This document shows positions 1 to 6,055 of a DNA stretch of 6,709 bases, one piece after another; positions within the stretch are counted from its first letter, which is position 1; the number at the start of each line of letters is the position of its first letter. The stretch spans positions 1 to 6,709 of the forward strand of contig JAKBKR010000115.1 in assembly GCA_021832495.1 (NCBI GenBank), given 5' to 3'. Below the pieces are notes generated by a model, which made no database searches, was not told the DNA's origin, and worked only from the letters and a program-made list of their open reading frames with translations. The DNA is from a bacterium (lineage in GTDB: Archaea; Thermoplasmatota; Thermoplasmata; Lutacidiplasmatales; UBA184). The position numbers and the translations under genes were made by a program.

Positions 1-2
1 GG

Positions 3-122
3 AAACTACCGCGACGTAATCCAGACCCCGAGGCGAACAGACCCGACGACAAGAGGCAAGTCGGCTCCGAACCGGACCCGCCCACGAATCCGACGGAAGC
101 GGCCCCGCCGGGATATGGGTGA
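3..122 (+). CDS. Possible C-terminal tail of a gene entering from the left edge (partial)
   Basis: This frame is open from the left edge and ends at a TGA at 120-122. It would give 39 residues, rich in Pro, Asp, Glu and Asn, ending in AAPPGYG. The composition is that of a disordered acidic C-terminal tail, and about two thirds of third codon positions are G or C. No domain can be recognised. A second plus-strand frame is open from base 1 to a TAG at 133-135, but its product is dominated by arginine and looks less natural, so I prefer this one. The region could also be non-coding. Sequence to the left would decide it. Confidence 0.3.
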   Translation, partial: KLPRRNPDPEANRPDDKRQVGSEPDPPTNPTEAAPPGYG

Positions 123-133
123 GGGGCGCCCTT

Positions 134-165
134 AGGGTCGTAGAGGTCTTCTTCGACACGACCCT
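134..165. repeat. Inverted repeat with 8-base arms
   Basis: AGGGTCGT at 134-141 is the exact reverse complement of ACGACCCT at 158-165. An inner GTC (146-148) and GAC (155-157) could extend the stem past a small bulge. It lies 11 bases after the TGA of the possible left-edge gene, so it could mark that transcript's 3' end. No T-tract follows, and arms of this length also arise by chance in GC-rich DNA. Confidence 0.35.
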
Positions 166-296
166 GTTCCCTTCAGAGGCCCTTCGCCAGATATCCAAGG
201 TTCACCCCGCCCACACCCAAAGGACTCGTGGGTTGGTCTTCTGGAAACTGCCATATTGCCAGCCCCTACCTATGCGATTGCTCGTGAAGGCCGTCC

Positions 297-316
297 CCAC
301 TTCATTATAGAAGTGG
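297..316. repeat. Inverted repeat around an AT-only centre
   Basis: CCACTTC at 297-303 and GAAGTGG at 310-316 are perfect reverse complements flanking ATTATA (304-309). As RNA this is a 7-bp stem with a 6-base loop. As DNA it is a 20-bp dyad with a TATA-like core. It lies in a gene-less stretch about 135 bases beyond the alkA stop codon. It could be an operator or promoter dyad or a 3'-end hairpin, and no gene on either strand is clearly positioned to use it. Confidence 0.35.
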
Positions 317-369
317 ACCAGTGGCAACTCCGACCCTCGCGTATCCTCCAAGGTCGGCGCATGAACAGG

Positions 370-385
370 GGAACCCTTCGGTTCC
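370..385. repeat. Short hairpin downstream of alkA
   Basis: GGAACC (370-375) and GGTTCC (380-385) pair perfectly across the four-base loop CTTC. The element lies about 65 bases past the alkA stop on the strand transcribed from alkA, so it may sit in that mRNA's 3' untranslated region. There is no following T-run, so a terminator role is only a guess. A looser 6-base inverted repeat, CCGACC/GGTCGG (330-335, 352-357), lies just beyond. Confidence 0.25.
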
Positions 386-449
386 AACCGACACCGTGAT
401 GAAGGTCGAACCGGGCGCGTACGGTCCTCGATCGGTCGCTTCGATCTTC

Positions 450-1112
450 TTAGCTTCGAGCTGGTGGTATCTCCCGCGATATCGCTTGATCCTGAGGGTC
501 GATTTCGAGGCTTCGCCACATATAGTAGCTGCCCAAGGAGCAGAATGGGTCCCAGCGACGACCGTGCCTACGGACGGTCGCCTCGGAGGGAAGCGACCGG
601 TACCCGTACACCCGTTGAACCCCCTTTCGGACCCCGAGGTCCCCGGTCGGAAGCACATTGGGCCGTCCCATGTGGAACAGGAGATACATCTGCGCCGTCC
701 ATCGCCCGACGCCATGGACCCGGGTCAACTCTTCGATGACTTCCTCGTCCGAGAGGGCGCCAAGGTGGCCAAAGTCCAACTCCCCGCTATCGACACGGTG
801 GGCGAGGTCCCTAAGATAGGTAGACTTTTGTGGCGACAGTCCGGAGGCGCGCAGGGTCTCCAAAGGCGCATCAAGGAACCACGATGCCTTGGGAAAGGAC
901 CCCCTACCTCCCGCGGTGCACACCCTGCGGTAGATCGAGGTTCCGGCGGCGCCCGAGACCTGTTGGAAGATGATGGCCCGGGCGAGGGCTCGGAACCCCC
1001 CTGGGCTTCGCTCGATCTCGCGAGGTCCGATCCGACGTATCCATGCACCCAACGTGGGATCCTTCGATCTGAGGTGATGAAGTGCCGCTGCAACGCCCGG
1101 TGATAGGCTCAT
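450..1112 (-). CDS. alkA: DNA-3-methyladenine glycosylase II (AlkA-like, HhH-GPD family)
   Basis: The 220-residue product is a monofunctional base-excision repair enzyme of the HhH-GPD superfamily. By family knowledge it cleaves the N-glycosidic bond of alkylated purines such as 3-methyladenine, leaving an abasic site. Visible signatures in order are FQQVSGAA (49-56), the helix-hairpin-helix with VHGVGRWTAQ (132-141), LPTGDLGV with the predicted catalytic Asp158, and an aromatic segment YYMWR (196-200) near the C-terminus. It is shorter than E. coli AlkA (282 residues) and lacks the extra N-terminal domain, as in many archaeal and bacterial homologues. The frame stays open 81 codons upstream, but that extension is Arg/Pro/Ser-rich and overlaps the end of the neighbouring gene. 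I therefore start at the ATG at 1110-1112 (MSLSPGV), where family similarity begins. The gene follows the surface-protein gene on the same strand after 85 bases; no functional link is evident. The 260-residue plus-strand frame over this locus is its antisense shadow. Confidence 0.9.
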   Translation of the reverse strand: MSLSPGVAAALHHLRSKDPTLGAWIRRIGPREIERSPGGFRALARAIIFQQVSGAAGTSIYRRVCTAGGRGSFPKASWFLDAPLETLRASGLSPQKSTYLRDLAHRVDSGELDFGHLGALSDEEVIEELTRVHGVGRWTAQMYLLFHMGRPNVLPTGDLGVRKGVQRVYGYRSLPSEATVRRHGRRWDPFCSLGSYYMWRSLEIDPQDQAISREIPPARS

Positions 1113-1197
1113 TATGTATGGCAAGCCGTTCCGACTGAAAAGGTACGACCTGAAGCGGAAGCGTGAGGCTCCCTTCCCCAGGAGAGAGGGACCGAAC
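1113..1197 (-). promoter_or_regulatory. Gap between surface-protein gene and alkA, with a weak possible TATA-like box
   Basis: These 85 bases separate the surface-protein stop from the alkA ATG. On the minus strand a T-rich run (CCTTTTCA, about 1137-1144) lies roughly 25-32 bases before the alkA ATG, the right distance for an archaeal TATA box driving a leaderless transcript. The match to a TATA consensus is poor and no Shine-Dalgarno motif precedes the ATG. The run of four T could instead belong to a weak terminator for the upstream gene. Read-through from the surface-protein gene is equally possible. Confidence 0.3.
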
Positions 1198-4100
1198 CTA
1201 GGACTTCGCGGAAGGGTCTTCTTCCTCTGTGGACTCCGTCGGGGCGCCCTCTTCTGAGGAGCTATAAGAGGGAGCGGACCCCGGCTCGGACGCCTCTGTG
1301 GACGGCTCTTCCCGAGATTGGGCTGGCTTTCCCTTTCCACCGTCCTCGCCCGCATCGGAAGGATGAGGTTCTGGGGAGGGTTCTTCCGGGGAGGTAGTAC
1401 GCGCGGTCCCTCCGGCCGCTACCGAGGAACCGAGGGTCGTTCGTTGTTTTCGAAGGCGCCGGAGTTCCTTCCTGAAATTGCGGAAGTGGGCAAGGGAGAC
1501 CGCTTCGGACTCATCGGGCTCCGGGGCTGGAGTTTCCTCCTCGGGGGACGGAGATCCTTCCTGCGGTGCGGCCCGAATGTCAGTGGTTGCTCGCTCGGGT
1601 GGTAGGTCGGTGGCCTCGGGTGAACTGTCGGGGGAGGGTACTTCTGAAAGCGAAGGGGGGATCTCCGGGACGGCCCCGGGCTCAGACGCTGGCACTTCCG
1701 AAGAGGGAGAAGCCGGGGCCTCTGGGGGCGGGGCATCCTCGCGCGGTTCATCGTCCTCAATCCACTCGGGTTGGGTGGGTGGGGGCGGGGGTGTGCTCGC
1801 GACCACTGCGCCTGCGACCATCCCCGTGGGAGGAGGGGCAGCTGCCGCCGGATAGGTCGGTGGGGAAGCCCTTCGCGAACGACGCCAAGCCAACAGGACC
1901 AGCAGGAAGACCAAGGCGATGACCAGCACAAGGATGAGCAACAGGTCCACGAGGAACCCGTTCCCGGTGCTCCCGGTAGGAGCGGTGGACCCGGCCAAGA
2001 TGATGACTGGGATGCTGTGGCTTACGGATTGGGCACCCAGGACCGCGGTCACAGCCAAGCTGAGGTTTCCTGAGTGGTTCCCCGCCGTGAACCGGACGAC
2101 ACTACCGGATGACGTGCTCATGTTCCCTAGTGATGAGACATTCATTCGCCAAGTATAGGCGATCCCGCTGGGGCACGGGCTCGGTGAGCAGGCTGCCGAG
2201 GCTTGGAAGGACTGAGCGGTCCCCGGAGCGAGCGAGGCATTGGCCGGGCTTATCGCAACGGAAAGGAGGGTCGGCACCACATTTGATGTGATGGTCAGGG
2301 TCGCATTCGAATGAACGACCTTGCCGAGATAGGAAGCCGTCACCTCGACCCGTGTGGTTCCTGGAGTCGCACCTGCGGTGAATGTGGTCGATTGCAACGA
2401 AGTGGAACTGAGGCTGCCCAGCGCGGGGCTCTGGAGGGTCCAAAGGTACGTCACCCCGACCTTGGGGCAAGCTCCGCCAGTGCAAGCGGGGATCGCTTGG
2501 AGGACCACCTGGGTCAGGACCGGTAGGGACTTTGACGAGGGGCTCACGGAGACCGAAGCGAGTTCGGGGACCGTGGTTGTGTTCACGACCTCAAGGAGTG
2601 TGGTTGCGTTGGCCGAATGCCCAGCGGTGTCGTTCACAAACACCTCGACGGTGAAGTTGCCGGTCCGGCTCGGGGTGCATGGGAGCGCGTGCACGTCGGC
2701 AGTTGCACACCCTGGTGGAACGCCCGTGAAGGTATAGGAAAGGGTGCCGCTCCCCCCCGATGAGGAGACATTGAGGTATGTCGTCGAACCGAGAATGACC
2801 GGGTCCGGAGAGGCACCGAAACTGTTGATGACGGGACCTGAGGTGGTGGGAGTCACCCTTACCACTGGCGAGATGGAGGAATTGGAGAACCCGTTGCTGT
2901 CGGTCATCGTGATCAAGGTGGTGTAGTTGCCGGTCGAACCCGGAGTGCAGCGGAGAGTGAGGTTAGTGGAGACCGCACACCCAAGTCCAGTTCCCGACAA
3001 GGTCCAACGATATACGTCCCCGCCGGAACCGGGTTGTACCACGCTTGAGTTGAAGTAGACGCTCAGGCCGAGGACAACGTTCGTCGTAGAAGGTACAGGA
3101 CTGCCAACCAGCGGATCCGGAAAGACCAGATAGTAGGACGAGATGTTGAAGGCGGTAACGAACCCGTTCTGGTCGGTCACGGCCACGCTCACGGTAAAGG
3201 AGGTCCCCGAACGGGTCGGATCGCAGCCGAGTGTGGAATTGTTCGATGGAGCGCAGCCCAACGCTGTGCTCGAATTGGTCCAAGAGTAGGTCAGGGAACC
3301 GTAACCCCCGATCCCGTTCGCCACGAAGGTCACCGATTGGCCGACGTCCGATGAACTCCGGGAGGGTACCGGTGCGGAAACGTGCGGGTCGCTATAGACG
3401 ACATAATTCAAGGTGGCGCTCGTGGTCGAGTAGCCCTGGGAATCCGTGACGGTCACGTTAATGGTGAAGTTTCCGGCGGCAGTAGGGGCGCAGGTGATGT
3501 TGAGCGAATTGGCGGTAGGGCAACCCGGGGGAAGCCCGACCCAAGAGTAGTAGTTCCCACCTGAGCCCCCGCTCGACGAACCCGAACTCACGAAGGAGAC
3601 CCCCTGTCCCACATCCACGGTCGGCCTCGAAGCCGTGGGTGTCCCGGGTATCGCCGGAAGCGTCGCGATGGTGACCAGGTCCGTCGGTGAACTCGCGGTC
3701 GCGGTGGGTGTGCCGTTAGACACATCCGACAACGAATAGCAATAGTACGTTGAAGTGGCGGGGGTGACGTTGAGCATGGACCCGGTCGCCCCGGAGATAG
3801 GGGAATCCGAAGCACAGCTCGAAGAAAGACCGGAGAACCACTGGAAGGAGTACGGCGGTGAGCCTCCGGAGGGTTGGGCGCTCAACGTAACCCCATTGCC
3901 CTGGAGGATCGTCGGGGCCGAAGGCGTGATCGCATTGGCGGCCAATGCGGGGTTCACCGTCAAGAGCACCGCGGTTGTGGTCCGGTTCTCCGGCTGGGTC
4001 GCACTGTCCTGTACACTGAAACAGTAGTCCGAGCTCGCCGCAGGGGCGACTGTCGTGGTCAATGCGTACGGGCCCGGTGCCGCGGGATCATTGGCACAGG

Positions 4101-5832
4101 TGTTCGAACTCCCGGCGTACCAAGTATACGTGTACGGTGCGGCCCCGCCCGATGGATTGGCGGTGAGCGTGGCGGACTGACCACGGTCGAGTAGGGTTCC
4201 CGAAGCGGTGATGGTCCCCGGGACGAGCGGAGCATAGACCTTGACGTTGGGGGAAGGGGTCGAAACCGCCGAACTTCCCGTGGAGTCATTGATGGCGAAC
4301 GTGAAGGCATACGACTTTCCGGAGATCAGGGTTCCCGCCGGGACCGTGCAGGTCTCCACGGTCCCCTTCGGGACACCGGACCCGTCAGGGATCGAACACA
4401 CGTTCGCCTTGCCGAAGACCCCACCGTTGACGGAAACAAGCCACTCGTATTCGAAGGGTGCGCTTCCAGTGGTGGGAACACTGTCTTGGACAGAGAGCAC
4501 CTGGTCCGAATCCAGCACGGTCGCGCTCACGGTGGGTTGTCCCGGCGCTGTGAGGAGTGGGGCAAAGGTCGTGCTGGGCATCACGCCGTTCGGAGGGAAC
4601 ATCCTAGCCCGGACCCATTGGACATAATAGGTCCCGGCGAAATAGTTGCTTAGGCCAAAGTAGGGGTAGTACGTCGTGGTGATCGCTAGGGACGAGTCGG
4701 TTAATTTTTCTTCGGTGGAATAGTTCTGGTACTCCCACTCAGACCCCGTGGTCACCCACGCTGTGCCAACCACCGTGCTCGTGGTAGGAATGGGCCATCC
4801 GGACGCAATACTGGTCGACGTGGTGCAATTGGGGTCGACAAAATAGTTTGTAGAGGAGGCCGTTGCAGTAACCCATTGTGCTTCATACCCGGGACACAGG
4901 TCGACCAAGGTCGATTTGGTACCGGCCGTCGTTTCACCGATCACGGGATTGATCCCGGCCGTAGAAAGACCGTTCGGATCGAAGAGCTCCTCGGTGATCA
5001 GAGGGGGAGCCAAGGCATTCTTCGTCAGGATAAAGACGTAGTCCCCATTACCCTTGGCATAGAACGACACACCGTTGTTCACGGTCACGGCGCCGTTCGC
5101 CGTCTTGACCGGTGCCTTCCACAGATTCGCGTTCAAGGTGGTGCCTTTGAAATTGTCGTAAAAGGGAAAGACCAAGGCCCCATCATCCAACTGTCCATAC
5201 GTAGATGAGAGCTGAGGGGCTTCGCCCGTGGGACCGCTTGCCGACAGACCATGGTAGCTGGTCGGGCCGAACACCATGTCCACTGTGACCGAACCACTGG
5301 CTCCTATCCCGTTGAGCTTCAGCCATACGATGGTCTGGGCGGCCGTGTTCGAAGCATTCGTCTCAATCCAAGCCGTGATGGTTGTTCCGCTCGTGTAAGT
5401 GAACCAGACATTCGACCAGTTCGCATTGATGTACGTGGAGTATGTTGAGGAAGCGACGTCGACCTTCTGCTGGTAGTCCCCGATGGGGGATGATTGCGCG
5501 TTGGAGAGGATGATCGGGACCTCGGCGGTCGGGGGTGGCAGGGCCGAGGGGACCTGGGAAACCACCGGTACCTCATTCCCCGCACGTACTGTTGAAGCCG
5601 GGGCCGCCGGCAACGACAGCGGGGTTGGAACGGGAACCTCGCCAGGCCCTGCTTCCCTGACGGAAGCGGTCGTAAGACCCCCGAACATCACCGAGGTTGG
5701 CAAAGAAGGCAATGCAAGAATGAAGAGCAGCAAGAGGCACACCGGCACTAAGCCTGCCGGATGCGAGGGGGCCGGGCGGCTCGTGCCGTCCCGCATCGAG
5801 TGAAACGTAGGTTTCTCAAACTCCGCTCGCAT
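1198..5832 (-). CDS. Giant membrane-anchored surface protein: DUF2341/ConA-like head, nine Ig-like domains, one TM helix, charged cytoplasmic tail
   Basis: The 1544-residue product is predicted to stand outside the cell, anchored near its C-terminus. Residues 27-45 are a hydrophobic signal segment. Residues 105-200 resemble DUF2341, and 216-425 look like a concanavalin A-type lectin/glucanase fold (FYDNFKGTTLNANLW near the start, YVQWVRARMFPPNGVMPS near the end). Nine Ig/PKD-like domains follow at about 431-533, 538-627, 633-722, 729-812, 815-903, 905-993, 998-1083, 1086-1182 and 1187-1280. A transmembrane helix at 1293-1315 is followed by RRSRR, which by the positive-inside rule puts residues 1316-1544 in the cytoplasm. 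That tail is Pro/Glu/Ser-rich with one basic helix (1446-1466). Twenty extracellular cysteines form ten regular pairs, and about 30 N-glycosylation sequons are visible. The first ATG (5830-5832) is used; ATG at 5794-5796 (residue 13) would keep the signal segment and is a real alternative. Adhesion or glycan binding is an inference from the architecture; the ligand is unknown. Confidence 0.88.
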   Translation of the reverse strand: MRAEFEKPTFHSMRDGTSRPAPSHPAGLVPVCLLLLFILALPSLPTSVMFGGLTTASVREAGPGEVPVPTPLSLPAAPASTVRAGNEVPVVSQVPSALPPPTAEVPIILSNAQSSPIGDYQQKVDVASSTYSTYINANWSNVWFTYTSGTTITAWIETNASNTAAQTIVWLKLNGIGASGSVTVDMVFGPTSYHGLSASGPTGEAPQLSSTYGQLDDGALVFPFYDNFKGTTLNANLWKAPVKTANGAVTVNNGVSFYAKGNGDYVFILTKNALAPPLITEELFDPNGLSTAGINPVIGETTAGTKSTLVDLCPGYEAQWVTATASSTNYFVDPNCTTSTSIASGWPIPTTSTVVGTAWVTTGSEWEYQNYSTEEKLTDSSLAITTTYYPYFGLSNYFAGTYYVQWVRARMFPPNGVMPSTTFAPLLTAPGQPTVSATVLDSDQVLSVQDSVPTTGSAPFEYEWLVSVNGGVFGKANVCSIPDGSGVPKGTVETCTVPAGTLISGKSYAFTFAINDSTGSSAVSTPSPNVKVYAPLVPGTITASGTLLDRGQSATLTANPSGGAAPYTYTWYAGSSNTCANDPAAPGPYALTTTVAPAASSDYCFSVQDSATQPENRTTTAVLLTVNPALAANAITPSAPTILQGNGVTLSAQPSGGSPPYSFQWFSGLSSSCASDSPISGATGSMLNVTPATSTYYCYSLSDVSNGTPTATASSPTDLVTIATLPAIPGTPTASRPTVDVGQGVSFVSSGSSSGGSGGNYYSWVGLPPGCPTANSLNITCAPTAAGNFTINVTVTDSQGYSTTSATLNYVVYSDPHVSAPVPSRSSSDVGQSVTFVANGIGGYGSLTYSWTNSSTALGCAPSNNSTLGCDPTRSGTSFTVSVAVTDQNGFVTAFNISSYYLVFPDPLVGSPVPSTTNVVLGLSVYFNSSVVQPGSGGDVYRWTLSGTGLGCAVSTNLTLRCTPGSTGNYTTLITMTDSNGFSNSSISPVVRVTPTTSGPVINSFGASPDPVILGSTTYLNVSSSGGSGTLSYTFTGVPPGCATADVHALPCTPSRTGNFTVEVFVNDTAGHSANATTLLEVVNTTTVPELASVSVSPSSKSLPVLTQVVLQAIPACTGGACPKVGVTYLWTLQSPALGSLSSTSLQSTTFTAGATPGTTRVEVTASYLGKVVHSNATLTITSNVVPTLLSVAISPANASLAPGTAQSFQASAACSPSPCPSGIAYTWRMNVSSLGNMSTSSGSVVRFTAGNHSGNLSLAVTAVLGAQSVSHSIPVIILAGSTAPTGSTGNGFLVDLLLILVLVIALVFLLVLLAWRRSRRASPPTYPAAAAPPPTGMVAGAVVASTPPPPPTQPEWIEDDEPREDAPPPEAPASPSSEVPASEPGAVPEIPPSLSEVPSPDSSPEATDLPPERATTDIRAAPQEGSPSPEEETPAPEPDESEAVSLAHFRNFRKELRRLRKQRTTLGSSVAAGGTARTTSPEEPSPEPHPSDAGEDGGKGKPAQSREEPSTEASEPGSAPSYSSSEEGAPTESTEEEDPSAKS
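1201..1887 (-). other. Cytoplasmic tail: acidic Pro/Glu/Ser-rich with one basic helix
   Basis: Residues 1316-1544 of the surface protein, after the transmembrane helix. Most of the tail is low-complexity Pro, Glu, Ser and Ala, and is predicted to be disordered and acidic. It contains no cysteine and no N-glycosylation sequon, in contrast to the ectodomain, which supports a cytoplasmic location. One segment, about 1446-1466, is different: FRNFRKELRRLRKQR is strongly basic and likely helical. Such a segment could bind a cytosolic protein, nucleic acid or the inner membrane face; the sequence does not say which. Confidence 0.65.
1993..4542 (-). repeat. Protein-level array of nine Ig-like domains in three classes
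   Basis: Residues 431-1280 of the surface protein. Domains 1-3 share a Ser-Gly-rich turn, then aromatic strands ending in Trp (for example SGGAAPYTYTWYAG and SGGSPPYSFQWFSG). Domains 4-7 share a GC-(9)-C segment followed by a P..G.(F/Y)T strand and a TD..G or ND..G turn. Domains 8-9 share C-x4-CP, then a YxW strand and a FTAG turn. The units are about 80-100 residues and clearly diverged; I see no long nucleotide-level tandem repeat, so this is old duplication and not recent slippage. The array probably acts as a stalk that lifts the head from the membrane. Confidence 0.75.
4558..5520 (-). other. N-terminal head: DUF2341-like domain plus concanavalin A-like domain
   Basis: Residues 105-425 of the surface protein. 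The first part has the DUF2341 pattern: a beta-rich start (IILSNAQSS), then alternating aromatic strands, a TIVWLKLNGI strand, and a VTVDMVFGP strand followed by GEAPQLSSTYGQLDDG. In proteins of this type DUF2341 is usually followed by a lectin-like jelly roll, and FYDNFKGTTLNANLW matches the usual opening of that domain. C313 and C336 are the only cysteines here and may form a disulfide. Four sequons occur (N138, N159, N335, N370). No glycosidase catalytic motif can be identified, so carbohydrate binding is more likely than hydrolysis. Family assignment is from recalled pattern, not from a search. Confidence 0.6.
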
Positions 5833-5848
5833 TCTTGCCTGTTGAGTG

Positions 5849-5873
5849 TCGCCCGACCCCCTCGCTCGGGCGA
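5849..5873 (-). repeat. Leader hairpin upstream of the surface-protein gene
   Basis: TCGCCCGA (5849-5856) and TCGGGCGA (5866-5873) are perfect reverse complements, giving an 8-bp GC-rich stem with a 9-base loop. On the transcript the loop reads GCGAGGGGG. If transcription starts near 5875, this hairpin forms the very 5' end of the mRNA, with its 3' arm ending 16 bases before the ATG. It could affect mRNA stability or translation. A DNA-level operator is also possible. Confidence 0.4.
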
Positions 5874-5896
5874 TATGATTATCTTATGGGAACTCG

Positions 5897-5904
5897 GATA
5901 TATC
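5897..5904 (-). promoter_or_regulatory. Possible TATA box for the surface-protein gene
   Basis: The self-complementary octamer GATATATC is the best TATA-like element between tRNA-Phe and the surface-protein gene. Using the usual archaeal spacing of about 25 bases, transcription would start near 5875, giving a leader of roughly 40 bases before the ATG at 5832. A second AT-rich patch at about 5875-5887 (minus strand ATAAGATAATCAT) is an alternative box that would put the start nearer 5855. Either position suggests the gene has its own promoter and does not depend on read-through from the tRNA gene. Confidence 0.45.
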
Positions 5905-5944
5905 ACGGTTCCCGCCAAAGCTCCGTGGACCCCTCCCCGAGGTA

Positions 5945-6017
5945 TGCCGCGGGCCGGGCTTGAACCGGCGGCCTTAAGATCTTCAGTCTTACGCTCTCCC
6001 AACTGAGCTACCGCGGC
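5945..6017 (-). tRNA. tRNA-Phe (anticodon GAA)
   Basis: The 73-base minus-strand sequence folds into a full cloverleaf. The acceptor stem is GCCGCGG/CCGCGGC, the D stem GCTC/GAGC, the anticodon stem TAAGA/TCTTA and the T stem GCCGG/CCGGC with loop TTCAAGC. The anticodon GAA (5982-5984) sits in loop CTGAAGA, with the G at position 37 that archaea modify to wyosine derivatives. The discriminator base is A. The 3' CCA is not encoded (TACC follows), so it must be added by the CCA-adding enzyme. No intron is present. The gene is divergent from topA with 45 bases between them. Confidence 0.97.
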
Positions 6018-6047
6018 AGTTATGACTGACGGGGACATGCAGGCCCT

Positions 6048-6055
6048 GTTAAAAG
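6048..6055 (-). promoter_or_regulatory. Possible TATA box for tRNA-Phe
   Basis: On the minus strand this reads CTTTTAAC and lies 31-38 bases upstream of the mature tRNA 5' end. That is the expected place for an archaeal TATA box with a few bases of 5' leader to be removed by RNase P. It is the only AT-rich patch in the otherwise GC-rich 45-base spacer apart from a weaker GTTATGAC next to the tRNA. It ends only 7 bases before the topA ATG on the opposite strand. Confidence 0.5.

Larger units (their letters stand above)
123..449. other. Unassigned intergenic region with several inverted repeats
   Basis: No reading frame here resembles a known protein. Short frames on both strands (for example plus 119-310, and minus frames that extend into alkA) give no recognisable motif. 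The stretch separates the end of a possible left-edge gene from the 3' end of alkA, so it probably holds the 3' ends of two convergent transcripts. Four perfect inverted repeats lie in it, at 134-165, 297-316, 330-357 and 370-385. I see no clear oligo-T terminator, tRNA or other known RNA. Confidence 0.5.

Noticed and set aside
119..310. 63-residue plus-strand frame with a GTG start
   Set aside because: It has no recognisable motif or ribosome-binding site, overlaps the end of a better left-edge frame, and spans the 134-165 inverted repeat.
202..519. 105-residue minus-strand frame overlapping the end of alkA
   Set aside because: Its C-terminal part looks mildly protein-like, but the start lies inside alkA, the first half is basic low-quality sequence, and no motif is recognisable.
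321..1103. 260-residue plus-strand open frame covering alkA
   Set aside because: It is antisense to alkA, whose product has clear HhH-GPD motifs in order. The plus-strand product has no recognisable fold and looks like the usual mirror frame of a GC-rich gene.
1113..1355. N-terminal extension of alkA by 81 codons
   Set aside because: The extension is Arg/Pro/Ser-rich, overlaps the end of the surface-protein gene in another frame, and precedes the point where family similarity begins (MSLSPGVAAALHHL).
1419..1931. 170-residue minus-strand frame inside the surface-protein tail
   Set aside because: It is a Pro/Arg-rich alternate reading of the low-complexity tail. The main frame is continuous and has a sensible topology.
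1993..4542. Nucleotide-level tandem repeat or CRISPR-like array
   Set aside because: The repetition is only at protein level, with units of about 80-100 residues and strong divergence. I see no regularly spaced identical DNA units.
5945..6017. tRNA-Phe as the attachment site of an integrated element
   Set aside because: There is no integrase gene and no second copy of the tRNA 3' end in the window, and the neighbours are housekeeping genes.
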